Assembly (NCBI RefSeq): GCF_000829455.1
Contig: NZ_JXAK01000020.1
Span: 1-64,000 of the forward strand
Reading direction: 5' to 3'
Length of the DNA: 64,000 bases
Source of the DNA: Gordoniibacillus kamchatkensis
Lineage (GTDB): Bacteria > Bacillota > Bacilli > Paenibacillales > NBRC-103111
Part shown: positions 7,991 to 17,524 of the stretch, one piece after another
Numbering within the stretch: the stretch's first letter is position 1
Layout of the letters: every line of letters begins with the position of its first letter
Translations under genes and position numbers: made by a program
The notes under the pieces: generated by a model
Databases searched by the model: none
Seen by the model: only the letters and a program-made list of their open reading frames with translations
What the model was told of the DNA's origin: nothing

Positions 7991-8415
7991 TTGATAACTC
8001 CTTTCGTGAGGATAACGTTGGCGTACGTTGCCGTCTCGCCTGTAGCCACGACCGCATAGGCTCGTTTCGCCCGCTCGTAGAACTCGAATCGCTCGATCAT
8101 TTCGATGCCCGCGCCCTCTCCTTCGTGGCGCGCGATGACGGCTCTGTACTCGTCCCAGATCGTCGGCACCGTCGGATCGCCCGGCACGACTTGCATGAGG
8201 CCCACGGGCTCGGCGACATAGGTGTCAAGCGGAAACAGCTCCAGAATGGCGTCCAGCAAAGCCGTGACACCATGACCGTCAGCGCGGACGAGCCGCCGCG
8301 CGCACGAGGCAGCCGGGAAGTTGCCGTCGGCGAGCACGATCGTATCGCCGTGGCCCATCTCCATCAACGTTTTTAGCAGCTCGGGGGAAATGATCGTCGG
8401 AATCCCTTTTAACAT
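7987..8415 (-). CDS. fucU: RbsD/FucU-family sugar mutarotase
   Basis: A 142-residue protein that interconverts alpha and beta forms of a free sugar. GHGDTIVLADGNFPA at about residues 20-34 contains the catalytic histidine and aspartate of the family, and RFEFYERAKRAYAVVATGE near the end matches the FucU subgroup rather than RbsD. It is the second last gene of the minus-strand sugar-acid operon. FucU points to L-fucose or a stereochemically close sugar. Confidence 0.87.
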   Translation of the reverse strand: MLKGIPTIISPELLKTLMEMGHGDTIVLADGNFPAASCARRLVRADGHGVTALLDAILELFPLDTYVAEPVGLMQVVPGDPTVPTIWDEYRAVIARHEGEGAGIEMIERFEFYERAKRAYAVVATGETATYANVILTKGVIK

Positions 8416-8421
8416 CGTACG

Positions 8422-9545
8422 TTATGCTCCTTTCACAGCGACGGCTCCGGACGCGATTTCCTGCAACGCGACCGGACGATTTTCGCTCATCGACAAGTAG
8501 GCTCCGAACACGATTTGCAGCGTCTTCAGGTTGTCGGCGACGCTGTTCTCCGGCTCCCGCTCCTCCTCGATCGCCCGCAGCAGCTCGCCCATCGTGCCCA
8601 TGAAAGCGTGCGGAAACCATTTGCCGTGCAATCGCGGCGTAAACCAGTAATCGGGATCGATCCGTTTCGAGTAATAGCTGAGCGTATCTTCGCGCCCGGT
8701 CGGATAGTTGTACAGCGAGCCGTTCGTCCCTTTGACGATGCCCTCGGTCCCTTCGAACCGGAACGTCGCGTACCAGTCGTCCTCGCCGGCGATATGGTTA
8801 TGGTTGTCGTGGATGAGCCCGCGCGCTTCGCCGGGAAACCTCATATGCAGCAGCGTCCGCGTTTCGCCGACGCACTGCTGGCCGGGGAAGCGCGCCCCGT
8901 CGGCGTATATGTATTCCGGATCGCCGAACAGGAAGCGGATCGCGTCGATGTAATGAATGCTGTGGTACATGAACTCGAGCGTCGGCATGTCGCGCAGCCA
9001 CGTCCAGTTCGCAAATTCCTGCTTCACGTTCACGGCAATCGTCGCCTGCAGCAGCTCGCCGAGCCAGCCGCGCCGGATGATCGTATGGCTGGCGCGAATG
9101 CCCGGCGACCAGCGCATCTGCTGGTTGACGGCGGCTTTCACGCCCGCCTCCGCGCACGCCTCCGCGATCCGGACCGCATCCTCATAATGTTCGGCCAGCG
9201 GCTTCTGGCACAGCATGTGCTTGCCCGCCGCGGCCGCCTGGACCGCCAGCTGCGGCTGCACTTTCGCCGGCACGGCGAAATCGGCGACGCGCACGGCTGG
9301 ATCGGCAAGCAGCTCGTCAAACGAGCCGTACACTTTGCCGATGCCGAATTTGGCGGCGAGCGCCGCCGCCTTCTCTCGGTTCACGTCATAAATGCCGACG
9401 ACGTTCAGGCCGCCCATCCGGTACGCCGGCAAGTGGCACGCCTCGACGATTTCGCCGGCGCGACGATGCCGATGCCGATCGTCCGGTCTTGCGGCAGCGC
9501 CGGCCGGTAGTCGAGGTCGAGCCAGTTCGCTCCGTTATGCTCCAT
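8422..9545 (-). CDS. Gfo/Idh/MocA oxidoreductase, frameshifted
   Basis: An NAD(P)-dependent sugar dehydrogenase-type protein. The N-terminal part MEHNGANWLDLDYRPALP then GIGIV reads from ATG 9545 (after GGAGGGG). The frame then breaks at about 9461-9466. Adding one G restores GIGIVGAGEIVEACHLPAYR, the Rossmann nucleotide-binding loop. LCQKPLAEHYEDA provides the family EKP-type motif (here QKP) with the catalytic lysine. Full length would be about 374 residues. In the cluster it may oxidise the sugar to its lactone ahead of the lactonase, but Gfo proteins have varied reactions. Confidence 0.8.
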
Positions 9546-9579
9546 GGTGCTGCTCCCCTCCTTCTCGGTTTTCGTCCGG

Positions 9580-10761
9580 TTACAGGCTCGGTCCGATGCG
9601 GTTGATGCTGAATTCCTGATGGCCGAGAAACTCCGCCTTCGTCAGCTTGCCTTCCGCCACCTCGCGAATTTCTTGCCAGATGCGGTCCCCCGCTTCCTCG
9701 AGACTAAGCGTTCCGGTCAGCATGTCGCTGACGTCGACGTCCATATTGTCTTCCATGTTCGTGTACGTGCGTTTGTTGGCCGTGATCTTAATAACCGGGA
9801 TGACGGCCGAACCGGTCGGCGTTCCCCGCCCCGTCGTGAAGCAGACGATGTGCGCGCCGCCCGCCGCCATGCCGGAGACGCACTCGATATCGTTGCCCGG
9901 GGAATCCATAAAATAGAGCCCGCCTTCCGGAATCGGCTCGGCGTATTCGATGACGCCGCGAATCGGCGCGGTGCCGCACTTGCTAATGCAGCCGAGCGAC
10001 TTTTCCTCGATCGTCGACAGGCCGCCGGCGATGTTGCCCGGGCTCGGATTGCCGCCGCGCATATCGGCGCCCATCCGTTCGACTTCTTTCTCGAAGCGGT
10101 CGACGATGTGGTACAGCTGCGCCTTCGTTTCCGGCGTCACGCACCGCTCGGCCAGCACGTGCTCGGCGCCGATAATTTCCGTCGTCTCGCCGATGACGAT
10201 GCCGCCGCCTGCGCCGATGAGAGCGTCGGCCGCCGCGCCGAGCGCCGGGTTCGAGGCGAGCCCGCTCGTTGCGTCCGAGCCGCCGCATTTGACGCCGACT
10301 TTCAGCTTGCTGAGCGGGACCGGCACTTTCGGCTCGCGCTCCAGCTCGGCCTGCATCTTTTTTGCCAGCTCCACGCCGTGCTGGATCGCCTTCACGGAGC
10401 CGCCGACGCTCTGAATGTCGAAAGCGACGACAGGTTTACCGGTAACCTTGATCGCTTCCGCGAGCGCCGCCGGATCGACGACCTCGCAGCCGAGCGAAAC
10501 GATAATGACGCCGCCGACGTTCGGATTGCGGCCGGTGCCGGCCAGCACATCGAACGTGCGGTCTTTGTCGGCGCCGATCTGGGAGCAGCCGTGCTGGTGC
10601 GGAATCGGCACCGTGCCCGGCACGAGCTGGGCGATGCGGGAGACGACCTGATTGGCGCAAATGACGGTAGGAATAAGCAGCAAATGATTGCGGATGCCGA
10701 TATCGCCGTTAGGCCGTTGATAGCCGAGGAACGTAGTTCCGGTTGCGGTAGCTGTGGTCAT
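9580..10761 (-). CDS. UxaA-family sugar-acid dehydratase, large subunit
   Basis: A 393-residue protein matching the C-terminal catalytic part of altronate/galactarate dehydratases. Visible signatures are GIRNHLL, HQHGCSQIG with the histidine/cysteine pair, KCGGSDATSGLASNPALG, and FTTGRGTPTGSAVIPVIK. The enzyme removes water from an aldonic acid to give a 2-keto-3-deoxy acid. It overlaps the SAF-domain gene by four bases, so the normally fused protein is encoded here as two coupled chains, a common arrangement. With FucU and a lactonase alongside, L-fuconate-like acids are plausible substrates. Confidence 0.9.
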   Translation of the reverse strand: MTTATATGTTFLGYQRPNGDIGIRNHLLLIPTVICANQVVSRIAQLVPGTVPIPHQHGCSQIGADKDRTFDVLAGTGRNPNVGGVIIVSLGCEVVDPAALAEAIKVTGKPVVAFDIQSVGGSVKAIQHGVELAKKMQAELEREPKVPVPLSKLKVGVKCGGSDATSGLASNPALGAAADALIGAGGGIVIGETTEIIGAEHVLAERCVTPETKAQLYHIVDRFEKEVERMGADMRGGNPSPGNIAGGLSTIEEKSLGCISKCGTAPIRGVIEYAEPIPEGGLYFMDSPGNDIECVSGMAAGGAHIVCFTTGRGTPTGSAVIPVIKITANKRTYTNMEDNMDVDVSDMLTGTLSLEEAGDRIWQEIREVAEGKLTKAEFLGHQEFSINRIGPSL

Positions 10762-11093
10762 GCGGATGCACCTTCCTTTTTCGTTTGCGCCATGTCGCCG
10801 CGGCCGCGGATGCCTTCGATGTTGTGCACATGCACGTGCCGTCCGCGCTCGATAGCGGCGGTCGAGCGGCCGATCACTTCGCCGTATTTGCGGACTTCGG
10901 AGCCGGCGTCGATCGCCGCGATAGAGACCTTGTGCCCGAACGGAACCGGGTCCAGAAGTGTAACCGTTTCCAACGATCCGCCGCGCAAGTAGCGGATCGT
11001 TTCGCCGGCGGCGATGTCGCGCAGCGCCGTCGCCACGTGGTCGCGCGCGTCCATGACGAGCGCGTCGGCCCCCGCCTCGAATTGATGTGCCAT
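10758..11093 (-). CDS. UxaA-family dehydratase, SAF-domain small subunit
   Basis: About 111 residues forming a single SAF domain, the N-terminal module of altronate dehydratases. Markers are the sequence DHVATALRDIAAGE near the start, VPFGHKVSIAAIDAG in the middle and the closing VHVHNIEG. The ATG at 11093 is 12 bases after AAGGGAG; an upstream TTG at 11102 is possible but sits too close to the site. It is the first gene of the minus-strand operon; a LacI-type operator lies in its promoter region. Confidence 0.88.
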   Translation of the reverse strand: MAHQFEAGADALVMDARDHVATALRDIAAGETIRYLRGGSLETVTLLDPVPFGHKVSIAAIDAGSEVRKYGEVIGRSTAAIERGRHVHVHNIEGIRGRGDMAQTKKEGASA

Positions 11094-11136
11094 AACGTTC
11101 AAAAGCTCCCTTCCTGAATCGAACTGAGTAAAATTG

Positions 11137-11150
11137 TGTTATCGGTAACC
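11137..11150. promoter_or_regulatory. LacI-family operator
   Basis: TGTTATCGGTAACC is nearly symmetric around a central CG and fits the LacI-family half-site pattern TGTTA-CG-TAACA. It lies in the space between the divergent SAF/UxaA operon and the lacI gene, so it can control both. Confidence 0.6.
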
Positions 11151-11234
11151 TTACCTTATCAAGGAAGCCACTTGCTGTCAATCGGTTTGTTTCCTACAAT
11201 AGACATAACGATTTTCGGGAAAAGGTGACAGCCG

Positions 11235-12244
11235 TTGATCACGATCTACGACATTGCGAAAAGGGCGAACGTGTCCGCCATGACCGTCTCCAGGGTTATC
11301 AATAACACGGGCAAAATCAGCGAGGCGACGCGCAAGCGCGTGAAGCAGGTGATGGCCGAGCTGCACTATGTTCCCAATTCGACGGCGCGCAGTCTCGTGC
11401 TGCAGAAGACGATGACGCTGTCGCTGCTCATTACCGACATCACGAACCCGTTCTACACGACGCTCGCCCGCGGCGCGGAAGACACCGCCCACAAGTACGG
11501 CTACAAAATGCTGCTGGGCAACAGCGATGAAGATTACGACAAGGAAAACGACTACGTCGAGACGATCGTCGCGACGCGCGTCGACGGCGTGCTGTTCGCC
11601 CCCGCGGGCGACGGCTCGCTTGCGCATTTGCAGCGGCTGCGCCAGCACCGCATTCCGTTCGTCGCGCTCGACCGCGAGGTGCCGGGCATCGAATCCGATC
11701 TCGTCCTCGGCGACAGCAGGAAGGGGCGCGCCGCCTCGTCGATCACCTGCTCGCGCTCGGACACCGCCGCATCGCGCTCGTGAACGGCTCGCCGGACGTC
11801 TCCACGGCGCGGCTGCGCCAGCAAGGCTACAGCGAAGCGCTCAGGCTGGCCGGCGTGCCGGTCGACGAAGAGCTTATGCTTCACGTCAATTATCGCGACT
11901 TTCATGACGACGAAGCGCTTGACCGCTTGCTGCACCTGGACTCGCCGCCGACAGCCGTGTTCGCCGCCAACAACTTTCTCGCCGTCGGCATCATCCGCAC
12001 CCTCAGGCGCCGCGGTTTGCGCGTGCCGGACGACATATCCGTCGTCTGCTTCGACGACCTCGGGCTCGCCTCGGAGCTCGATCCGTTCCTTACCGTCGCC
12101 GCCCAGCCGGCTTACCAGTTCGGGGCGCTCGGCGTGCAGCTGCTCGTCGAACGGATCGCAGCCGGCCCGGATGCGGAGCGGCGCACGGTCATTTTGCCGT
12201 CCGAGCTCATCGTGCGCAGCTCGGCGAAGGCTCTTGTGCGGTAG
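11235..12244 (+). CDS. LacI-family transcriptional regulator, frameshifted
   Basis: An N-terminal helix-turn-helix (ITIYDIAKRANVSAMTVSRVIN) is followed by the hinge PNSTARSL and a periplasmic-binding-like ligand domain. The frame breaks at GDSRKG, about 11726; adding one G to a run of four restores KGARRLVDHLLALGHRRIALV and leads to the second half ending SAKALVR. Full length would be about 336 residues. TTG 11235 follows AAGGTG at seven bases. It is divergent from the sugar-acid operon and most likely its local repressor. Confidence 0.85.
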
Positions 12245-12399
12245 CGGCTTCGGCTTTGCCGCGGAACGCACCGCGACCTCCGCCCCCGCTGCCTTGCCTC
12301 GCGCCCGATCCGCTCGCTTCGCCGCCAAGGGCAACTGGCTGCCGTGCTGCGAAGTCACCGGCATCTAAGGCGTTCCCGCAAGCGGCACGTTGACGCAGA

Positions 12400-12438
12400 C
12401 GAGGCCCCCTTCGCAAATCGGAAGGGGGCCTCGTTTTT
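12400..12438 (+). terminator. intrinsic terminator
   Basis: A perfect 13-bp stem (CGAGGCCCCCTTC and complement) with an eight-base loop and TTTTT on the plus side. It ends transcription arriving from lacI, before the convergent htrA gene. Confidence 0.87.
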
Positions 12439-12454
12439 GCCTCGTATCATGTTG

Positions 12455-13699
12455 TCAGTTCGATGCTGCGTTCTTATCCCCGACCTTGACGCTGACATTT
12501 TGCGTCTGGCCGCCCCGCGAAATCGTAATCGTCAGCTCGTCTCCGACTTTGGCCGCCTGAATTTGTTTCGTCAGCTCGTCCGCGCTTGCGACCTGCTTGC
12601 CGTTCACGGCGGTAATGACGTCATATTGGCGGATGCCTGCCGCAAAAGCGGGCGTTTGCCGCTGCACGGCGGCGACGAGGGCGCCGTCCGTGCTTTTCAG
12701 CTGCAAATCGCCAAGCATATCGGAGGTAACGTCTTGTACGCTTACGCCGATATACGGCGCCGGTTCCTTCGGAATCGTCTTGCCCGTTTTCAAATTGTCC
12801 AGAACGGAGCTGATCGTGCTCGTCGGAATCGCGAAGCCGATACCCTGCGCTTCCGCGTTGACGGCCGTATTAATGCCGATCACTTCGCCGTTCATGTTCA
12901 GCAGCGGACCTCCGGAGTTGCCCGGGTTGATCGCCGTATCGGTTTGGAGCAAATGCTTGTAGTTGCGGGTGCCCTCAGTGTCGTCGATGCTGATCGGGCG
13001 GTCTTTGGCGCTCAGCACGCCGGCCGTCACCGTATAATCGAAATCGTACGGATTGCCGATCGCCACGACCCAGTCGCCGACCTGGGCGTCGTCCGAATTG
13101 CCGATCGCCAGAGACGGGAACGCCTTGTCCCCTTCGATTTTGAGTACGGCAAGGTCCAGATCGTAGCTGCTGCCGAGCAGCTTGGCCTGGAACGGCTTGT
13201 CGTAGCCTTGCACGTACACGTCGATTTCGTCCGCGCCATCGATAACGTGCTCGTTAGTCAAAATGTACCCGGACGAGTCGAAAATAAACCCGGAGCCGAG
13301 GCCGCTTTCCTGCAAGCCGCCGCTGCCGTCCTGCTGCGGCTGGCCGCTCCCGCCATCGCCCATAAACTGCCGGAAGAACGGGCTGTTGTACAGCGAATTG
13401 CTGCCGCTGCCCGAAGCCTTCGTTTTCGTTTCGATTTTGACGACAGCCGGGCTGGCCGCCTTGGCGATTTCGGATATGGTGCCCGGTCCGGAAGCGCTGT
13501 AGGAAGCGGTCTGCACTCCCCCGTTCGCGCTCGTGCCGGCTGCCGCGGCAGTGCCTGCGACAAGCGGCTGAACTCCGCCGGTAAATAAATTGAGTTTATC
13601 GGAAGCGAACATCAAGCTTCCCACAATAAGCGCCCCGGACATGAACGCCGCAAACGCCGTTCTGAACGATTGCCCTTGAAGCTTGAACGGTTGTTTCAT
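12455..13699 (-). CDS. htrA: HtrA/DegP-type membrane serine protease
   Basis: A 414-residue protease/chaperone for misfolded exported proteins. One membrane helix (about residues 14-32) anchors it and the catalytic part faces outside. The triad is visible as His151 (TNEHVI), Asp182 (DLDLAVLK) and Ser262 (GNSGGP). A PDZ domain covers about the last 100 residues (PYIGVSVQDV, PAFAAGIRQYDVI). A low-complexity Ala/Gly/Ser linker joins helix and protease. ATG 13699 follows GGTGGAG at seven bases; the open frame upstream lacks a site. It is divergent from the lipoprotein/two-component operon. Confidence 0.93.
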   Translation of the reverse strand: MKQPFKLQGQSFRTAFAAFMSGALIVGSLMFASDKLNLFTGGVQPLVAGTAAAAGTSANGGVQTASYSASGPGTISEIAKAASPAVVKIETKTKASGSGSNSLYNSPFFRQFMGDGGSGQPQQDGSGGLQESGLGSGFIFDSSGYILTNEHVIDGADEIDVYVQGYDKPFQAKLLGSSYDLDLAVLKIEGDKAFPSLAIGNSDDAQVGDWVVAIGNPYDFDYTVTAGVLSAKDRPISIDDTEGTRNYKHLLQTDTAINPGNSGGPLLNMNGEVIGINTAVNAEAQGIGFAIPTSTISSVLDNLKTGKTIPKEPAPYIGVSVQDVTSDMLGDLQLKSTDGALVAAVQRQTPAFAAGIRQYDVITAVNGKQVASADELTKQIQAAKVGDELTITISRGGQTQNVSVKVGDKNAASN

Positions 13700-13932
13700 C
13701 GCAATCTCCACCTTTCCGTTGTTCGTTACAATTGCAATATAGCCCCTTAACATTAAGCTGGCCTTAGGCTCACCTGACGGGAACATAAAAACAAACTGAA
13801 AGTTCGCTGAAGGCTTGTAAAAAATGTTAATATGACAGCACATTTCGACATTGCAAGAAGGAATCCCGGATTCGTTGTAGAATTATTTTCCTATCTGCTC
13901 GTGCGAAATTCCTAATCACCCGAGGTGAAGCT

Positions 13933-14319
13933 ATGAAACGAATGTCCTTGTTATTGCTGGGCTGCTTGCTCTTAACCGCGTGCGGCAGCGCAAATCCGGC
14001 CGTTTCCCCTGCCGGTTCCGGGCAGGAGCACCATCACAAGCCGAGTCTTGACGTGAAGCTGGACATCTCGGGCCGTCAGGTCACGGTGAGAGTGACGACC
14101 GACATGACCATTTCTGCGAAACATTACGGGGAAGCGCGCAAAGACGGAGAGGGACATATCCATATGTACTTGGACAACGGGGAAAAAATCGGAGTGACGC
14201 AGGAGGAGCAAGTGTTCAAGGACCTCGTTCCGGGCCCCCACGTTTTGAAAGTATCGCTCCATAACAACGACCATACGCCGTACGATGTGAACAAGACGAT
14301 CAATTTCGACATCAAATAA
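13933..14319 (+). CDS. small lipoprotein with an Ig-like beta fold
   Basis: A 128-residue exported protein. The signal peptide ends in the lipobox LLTAC (Cys17), so the mature form is lipid-anchored. The mature part starts with a histidine-rich EHHHK and contains HIHMYLDNG and LVPGPHVLKVSLHNNDH. This pattern is similar to small cupredoxin-like or DUF4399-type domains with possible metal-binding histidines. The family and ligand are not certain. It precedes the histidine kinase by 19 bases and is likely part of the same sensory operon. Confidence 0.7.
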   Translation: MKRMSLLLLGCLLLTACGSANPAVSPAGSGQEHHHKPSLDVKLDISGRQVTVRVTTDMTISAKHYGEARKDGEGHIHMYLDNGEKIGVTQEEQVFKDLVPGPHVLKVSLHNNDHTPYDVNKTINFDIK

Positions 14320-14338
14320 CGTTTACAGGAGACCGGCC

Positions 14339-15865
14339 GTGCCTCGTACTTTAAGCTTGCAAAACAGAATCGTCATCCTTGTCACGGTGGTTACCGTCCT
14401 GATGATGGCGGCCCTCGTTTCGTTCGACTCCTACAGCTTGCGCAGGTCGGTGGAAGAAGCGTACGTCAGCCAGCTCGACGGCATTACGACCGCCATCAAC
14501 GGCAGATACGAAGAATCCCACGCCATTCAAGACGTGCAGCAAATTTTTGATTACATTCAATATAAGAACGAAAATGTGCTGCAGCTTACGCTCTACGGCA
14601 AGCAGCACATTTTGGCGTCGACCGACCGCAGCCTTATCGGCAAGCCGACACCGCCGGAGCTCTCGCCGACGCTGCAAAACGATCTGAAGCTTGTCTCCCA
14701 CAGCGTAAGCGGCAAGGACGACATTCCCAAAGTCCGGCTGACCGCCCCCCTCAAAGAGGACGGGGCTACGGTCGGGGCTATCGAATTGACCGTCAACACG
14801 TCCGCCAATACGGAGCTGATCCAGAAACGAACCCAATTGATCATCGCCGCCGGGCTTGCGATCACCTTGCTCCTGGTCATTACGCTGTGGCTCATTATCC
14901 GCAAGCTGCTCATCCGCCCGCTCATGAAAATCCGGGAAGCGGCCATCTCCGTCAAGCAAGGGCTGAGATACAGAGATATCCGGCTGACCGGCAGCCAGGA
15001 AATCATCGAGGTAGCGGCGGCGTTCAACGACATGGTGCACAACCTGGACGGGCGCTACAACGAATTGCAGCAAGCGGTCAAAACGATTCAGCAAACGCAG
15101 AAGCAGCTCGTGGAATCGGAAAAAATGGTCGCGCTCGGCAATTTGGTAGCCGGCGTCTCCCATGAAATCAACACCCCTCTCGGCATCGGCGTCACCGCCG
15201 CGTCGTTCCTGGACGAGAAATCGAAGGAATTCGCCGCCTTGTACCAAGAAAACCGCATGAAGCGGTCCGATCTGGACGACTATTTGAAAACCGTCCGCGA
15301 GACGACGGGCATGATTCAGACGAATCTGATGCGGGCATCGGAGCTGGTCAAAAGCTTCAAGCAAGTCGCCGTCGACCGGTCGGTCGAAACGAAGCGCATG
15401 TTTAACATCAAGGAGTATATTCAGGAAGTGCTGATCAGCCTGCAGCCGAACCTGAAAAAGACGAAGCATCAGGTCACGGTTCGCGGCGGAAGCGGCATCG
15501 ACATATTCAGCGACCCGGGCGCGGTGTCGCAAATCGTGACCAATTTCATTATGAATTCGCTGATTCACGCCTATGACGAAGGCGACGAAGGTCATATTTC
15601 AATCGACATTGCGCAGCACGAAAGCGAGCTGACGATCACTTACGCCGATGACGGCAAAGGCATGCCGCCGGAAGTCGTGAAGCATATTTTCGACCCGTTC
15701 TTCACGACGAATCGCGGCGGCGGCGGAACAGGCCTCGGCATGCATATCGTCTACAATCTCGTCACGCAGTCGCTGGGCGGAACGATTCGCTGCGAAAGCG
15801 AGGTCGGCGCAGGCACGGCGTTTATTATTCAAATTCCTATTCGTGAAGGAGCACAGCATGGTTAA
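14339..15865 (+). CDS. membrane sensor histidine kinase
   Basis: A 508-residue kinase with two membrane helices (about 11-30 and 166-188) enclosing an extracellular sensor of about 135 residues. A HAMP linker follows (about 185-240), then a coiled-coil, the phospho-acceptor His275 in [10 protein letters not shown], and a C-terminal ATPase domain with the N-box FIMNSL, DDGKGMP and [10 protein letters not shown]. The non-canonical HEINTPLG box belongs to the HisKA subgroup seen with multi-domain regulators. GTG 14339 follows AGGAG at seven bases. Its end overlaps the start of the HD-GYP regulator by eight bases, so the two form a cognate pair. Confidence 0.92.
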   Translation: MPRTLSLQNRIVILVTVVTVLMMAALVSFDSYSLRRSVEEAYVSQLDGITTAINGRYEESHAIQDVQQIFDYIQYKNENVLQLTLYGKQHILASTDRSLIGKPTPPELSPTLQNDLKLVSHSVSGKDDIPKVRLTAPLKEDGATVGAIELTVNTSANTELIQKRTQLIIAAGLAITLLLVITLWLIIRKLLIRPLMKIREAAISVKQGLRYRDIRLTGSQEIIEVAAAFNDMVHNLDGRYNELQQAVKTIQQTQKQLVESEKMVALGNLVAGVSHEINTPLGIGVTAASFLDEKSKEFAALYQENRMKRSDLDDYLKTVRETTGMIQTNLMRASELVKSFKQVAVDRSVETKRMFNIKEYIQEVLISLQPNLKKTKHQVTVRGGSGIDIFSDPGAVSQIVTNFIMNSLIHAYDEGDEGHISIDIAQHESELTITYADDGKGMPPEVVKHIFDPFFTTNRGGGGTGLGMHIVYNLVTQSLGGTIRCESEVGAGTAFIIQIPIREGAQHG

Positions 15866-17420
15866 CGACGGTCAAGAGGATCTGCTTACATTTGCCGCTG
15901 AAGATCAAGGCAGCGTAGACGAGAACCGGCAAGAGACGGAAAAATGGAAAGTGATCATCGTGGACGATGAACAGGAAGTTCATCACTTGACCAAGATGGT
16001 GTTAAACGATTTCGAATTTGATGGCAAGCGGCTGGAGTTTGTGAGCGCTTATTCGGAGCAGGAAGCGTACCGCTTGATTGCCGACCATCCGGACACGGCC
16101 ATCGTCTTGCTGGACGTCGTCATGGACCGCGACGATTCCGGTTTGAAAATCGTGAAATACATACGCGAGCAGCTAAAATACAACGCAGTCCGCATCATTT
16201 TGCGCACCGGACAGCCGGGACAAGCGCCGGAGCGGCTTGTGATCTCGAATTACGACATTAACGATTACAAAGAGAAGACGGAGCTGACGACGCAGAAGCT
16301 GTTTACGACCATGATGGCCGCTTTGCGCTCGTACCGCGACATTATCGTCATCGAGAACAACAAGATCGGGCTGGAGCGCATTATCAAATCGTCGGCGGCG
16401 CTGTTCGAGCTGCAATCGATGAAAAAGTTCGCTTCCGGCGTCCTGACGCAGCTGACTTCGATTTTGAACCTGCACAAAAACGCGCTCCATTGCAACAGCT
16501 TTGCCGTAGCTAAAGGGCAGGAAGAAATCTACGTGCTCGCCGCGACGGGCGACTATTCGGTGGGCGGGAACGAAAAAATCCAGGACATCGTGCCCCCGCA
16601 CGTGCTGAGAACGATCGAAGAAGCGTTCCGGGAAAAGAAAAGCAACTTCTTCGACAACCATTTCGTGTGCTATTTCCAGAGCAAGACCGGCATGGAGAAC
16701 GTCATTTATTTCGAAGGCGGAAGCAAGCTGAACGAATGGAACCGGTACTTGATCGAAATTTACTGCTCCAACGTATCCGTCGCGTTCGAAAACATTTATT
16801 TGAACGAAGAAGTCGAGCATACGCAAAAAGAAATTATTTTCACCTTGGGCGAAATTGTCGAAACCCGGTCGAAGGAAACGGGCTACCACGTCAAGCGGGT
16901 CGCGGAATATTCCAAGCTGCTCGCGCTGAAGTACGGGCTGCCCGAAGAAGAGGCGGAGCTGATCCGGCTCGCCTCCTCGATGCACGATGTCGGCAAGGTG
17001 GCCATCCCCGACGCGATCTTGACCAAGCCCGGCCAATTGACGGCCGAAGAGTTCGACATTATCCGGACCCATACGAATATCGGCTATGCCATGCTGAACC
17101 ATTCCGACCGCAAAATCATTAAGGCGGCGGCCATTATCGCCCACCAGCATCACGAGAAATATAACGGGCAGGGCTACCCGAAAGGGTTGGCCGGCGGGCA
17201 AATCCATATTTACGGCCGCATTGCGGCGCTGGCGGACGTATTCGACGCGCTCGGCAGCGACAGAGTGTACAAAAAAGCTTGGCCGCTCGAAGAGATCGTG
17301 GACTTTATTAAAAAAGAGAGCGGACAACACTTCGACCCTGATCTGGTCGACATTTTTCTGCGAAACTTGCCGGAGTTTTTGAGCATCCGGGAACGGTATT
17401 CGGACGCGAAAACGTTCTAG
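15858..17420 (+). CDS. response regulator with DUF3369 and HD-GYP output
   Basis: A 520-residue regulator. The receiver domain spans about residues 30-160, with VDDE and phospho-acceptor Asp86 (LLDVVM). A DUF3369-type middle domain follows (about 185-325). The HD-GYP phosphodiesterase domain occupies about 335-510, with His376-Asp377 in MHDVGK, HQHH, and Gly439-Tyr440-Pro441. The residues needed for c-di-GMP hydrolysis are all present. ATG 15858 follows AAGGAG at seven bases. Signals received by the partner kinase would thus be turned into lower c-di-GMP. Confidence 0.92.
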   Translation: MVNDGQEDLLTFAAEDQGSVDENRQETEKWKVIIVDDEQEVHHLTKMVLNDFEFDGKRLEFVSAYSEQEAYRLIADHPDTAIVLLDVVMDRDDSGLKIVKYIREQLKYNAVRIILRTGQPGQAPERLVISNYDINDYKEKTELTTQKLFTTMMAALRSYRDIIVIENNKIGLERIIKSSAALFELQSMKKFASGVLTQLTSILNLHKNALHCNSFAVAKGQEEIYVLAATGDYSVGGNEKIQDIVPPHVLRTIEEAFREKKSNFFDNHFVCYFQSKTGMENVIYFEGGSKLNEWNRYLIEIYCSNVSVAFENIYLNEEVEHTQKEIIFTLGEIVETRSKETGYHVKRVAEYSKLLALKYGLPEEEAELIRLASSMHDVGKVAIPDAILTKPGQLTAEEFDIIRTHTNIGYAMLNHSDRKIIKAAAIIAHQHHEKYNGQGYPKGLAGGQIHIYGRIAALADVFDALGSDRVYKKAWPLEEIVDFIKKESGQHFDPDLVDIFLRNLPEFLSIRERYSDAKTF

Positions 17421-17434
17421 CCGAAGTCCTTCCG

Positions 17435-17474
17435 CCGATCTCCTCCCGCTTGCGCGGGCGGGGTATCGGCTTTT
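17435..17474 (+). terminator. intrinsic terminator
   Basis: CCGATCTCCTCCCGC pairs imperfectly with GCGGGCGGGGTATCGG around TTGC, followed by CTTTT. It closes the lipoprotein/kinase/regulator operon. Confidence 0.7.
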
Positions 17475-17524
17475 CGCGCTTCTCCGGCTCGATCAGCAAG
17501 AAGTTGGCGCTGCCCAGCGCCTCT

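Noticed and set aside
7091-8059. A 322-codon plus-strand open frame opposite the lactonase and fucU
   Set aside because: Composition of an antisense shadow; both minus-strand genes have clear motifs.
9544-10992. A 482-codon plus-strand open frame opposite the UxaA gene
   Set aside because: Arg/His/Ala-rich shadow of the UxaA coding strand with no ribosome site or family signature.
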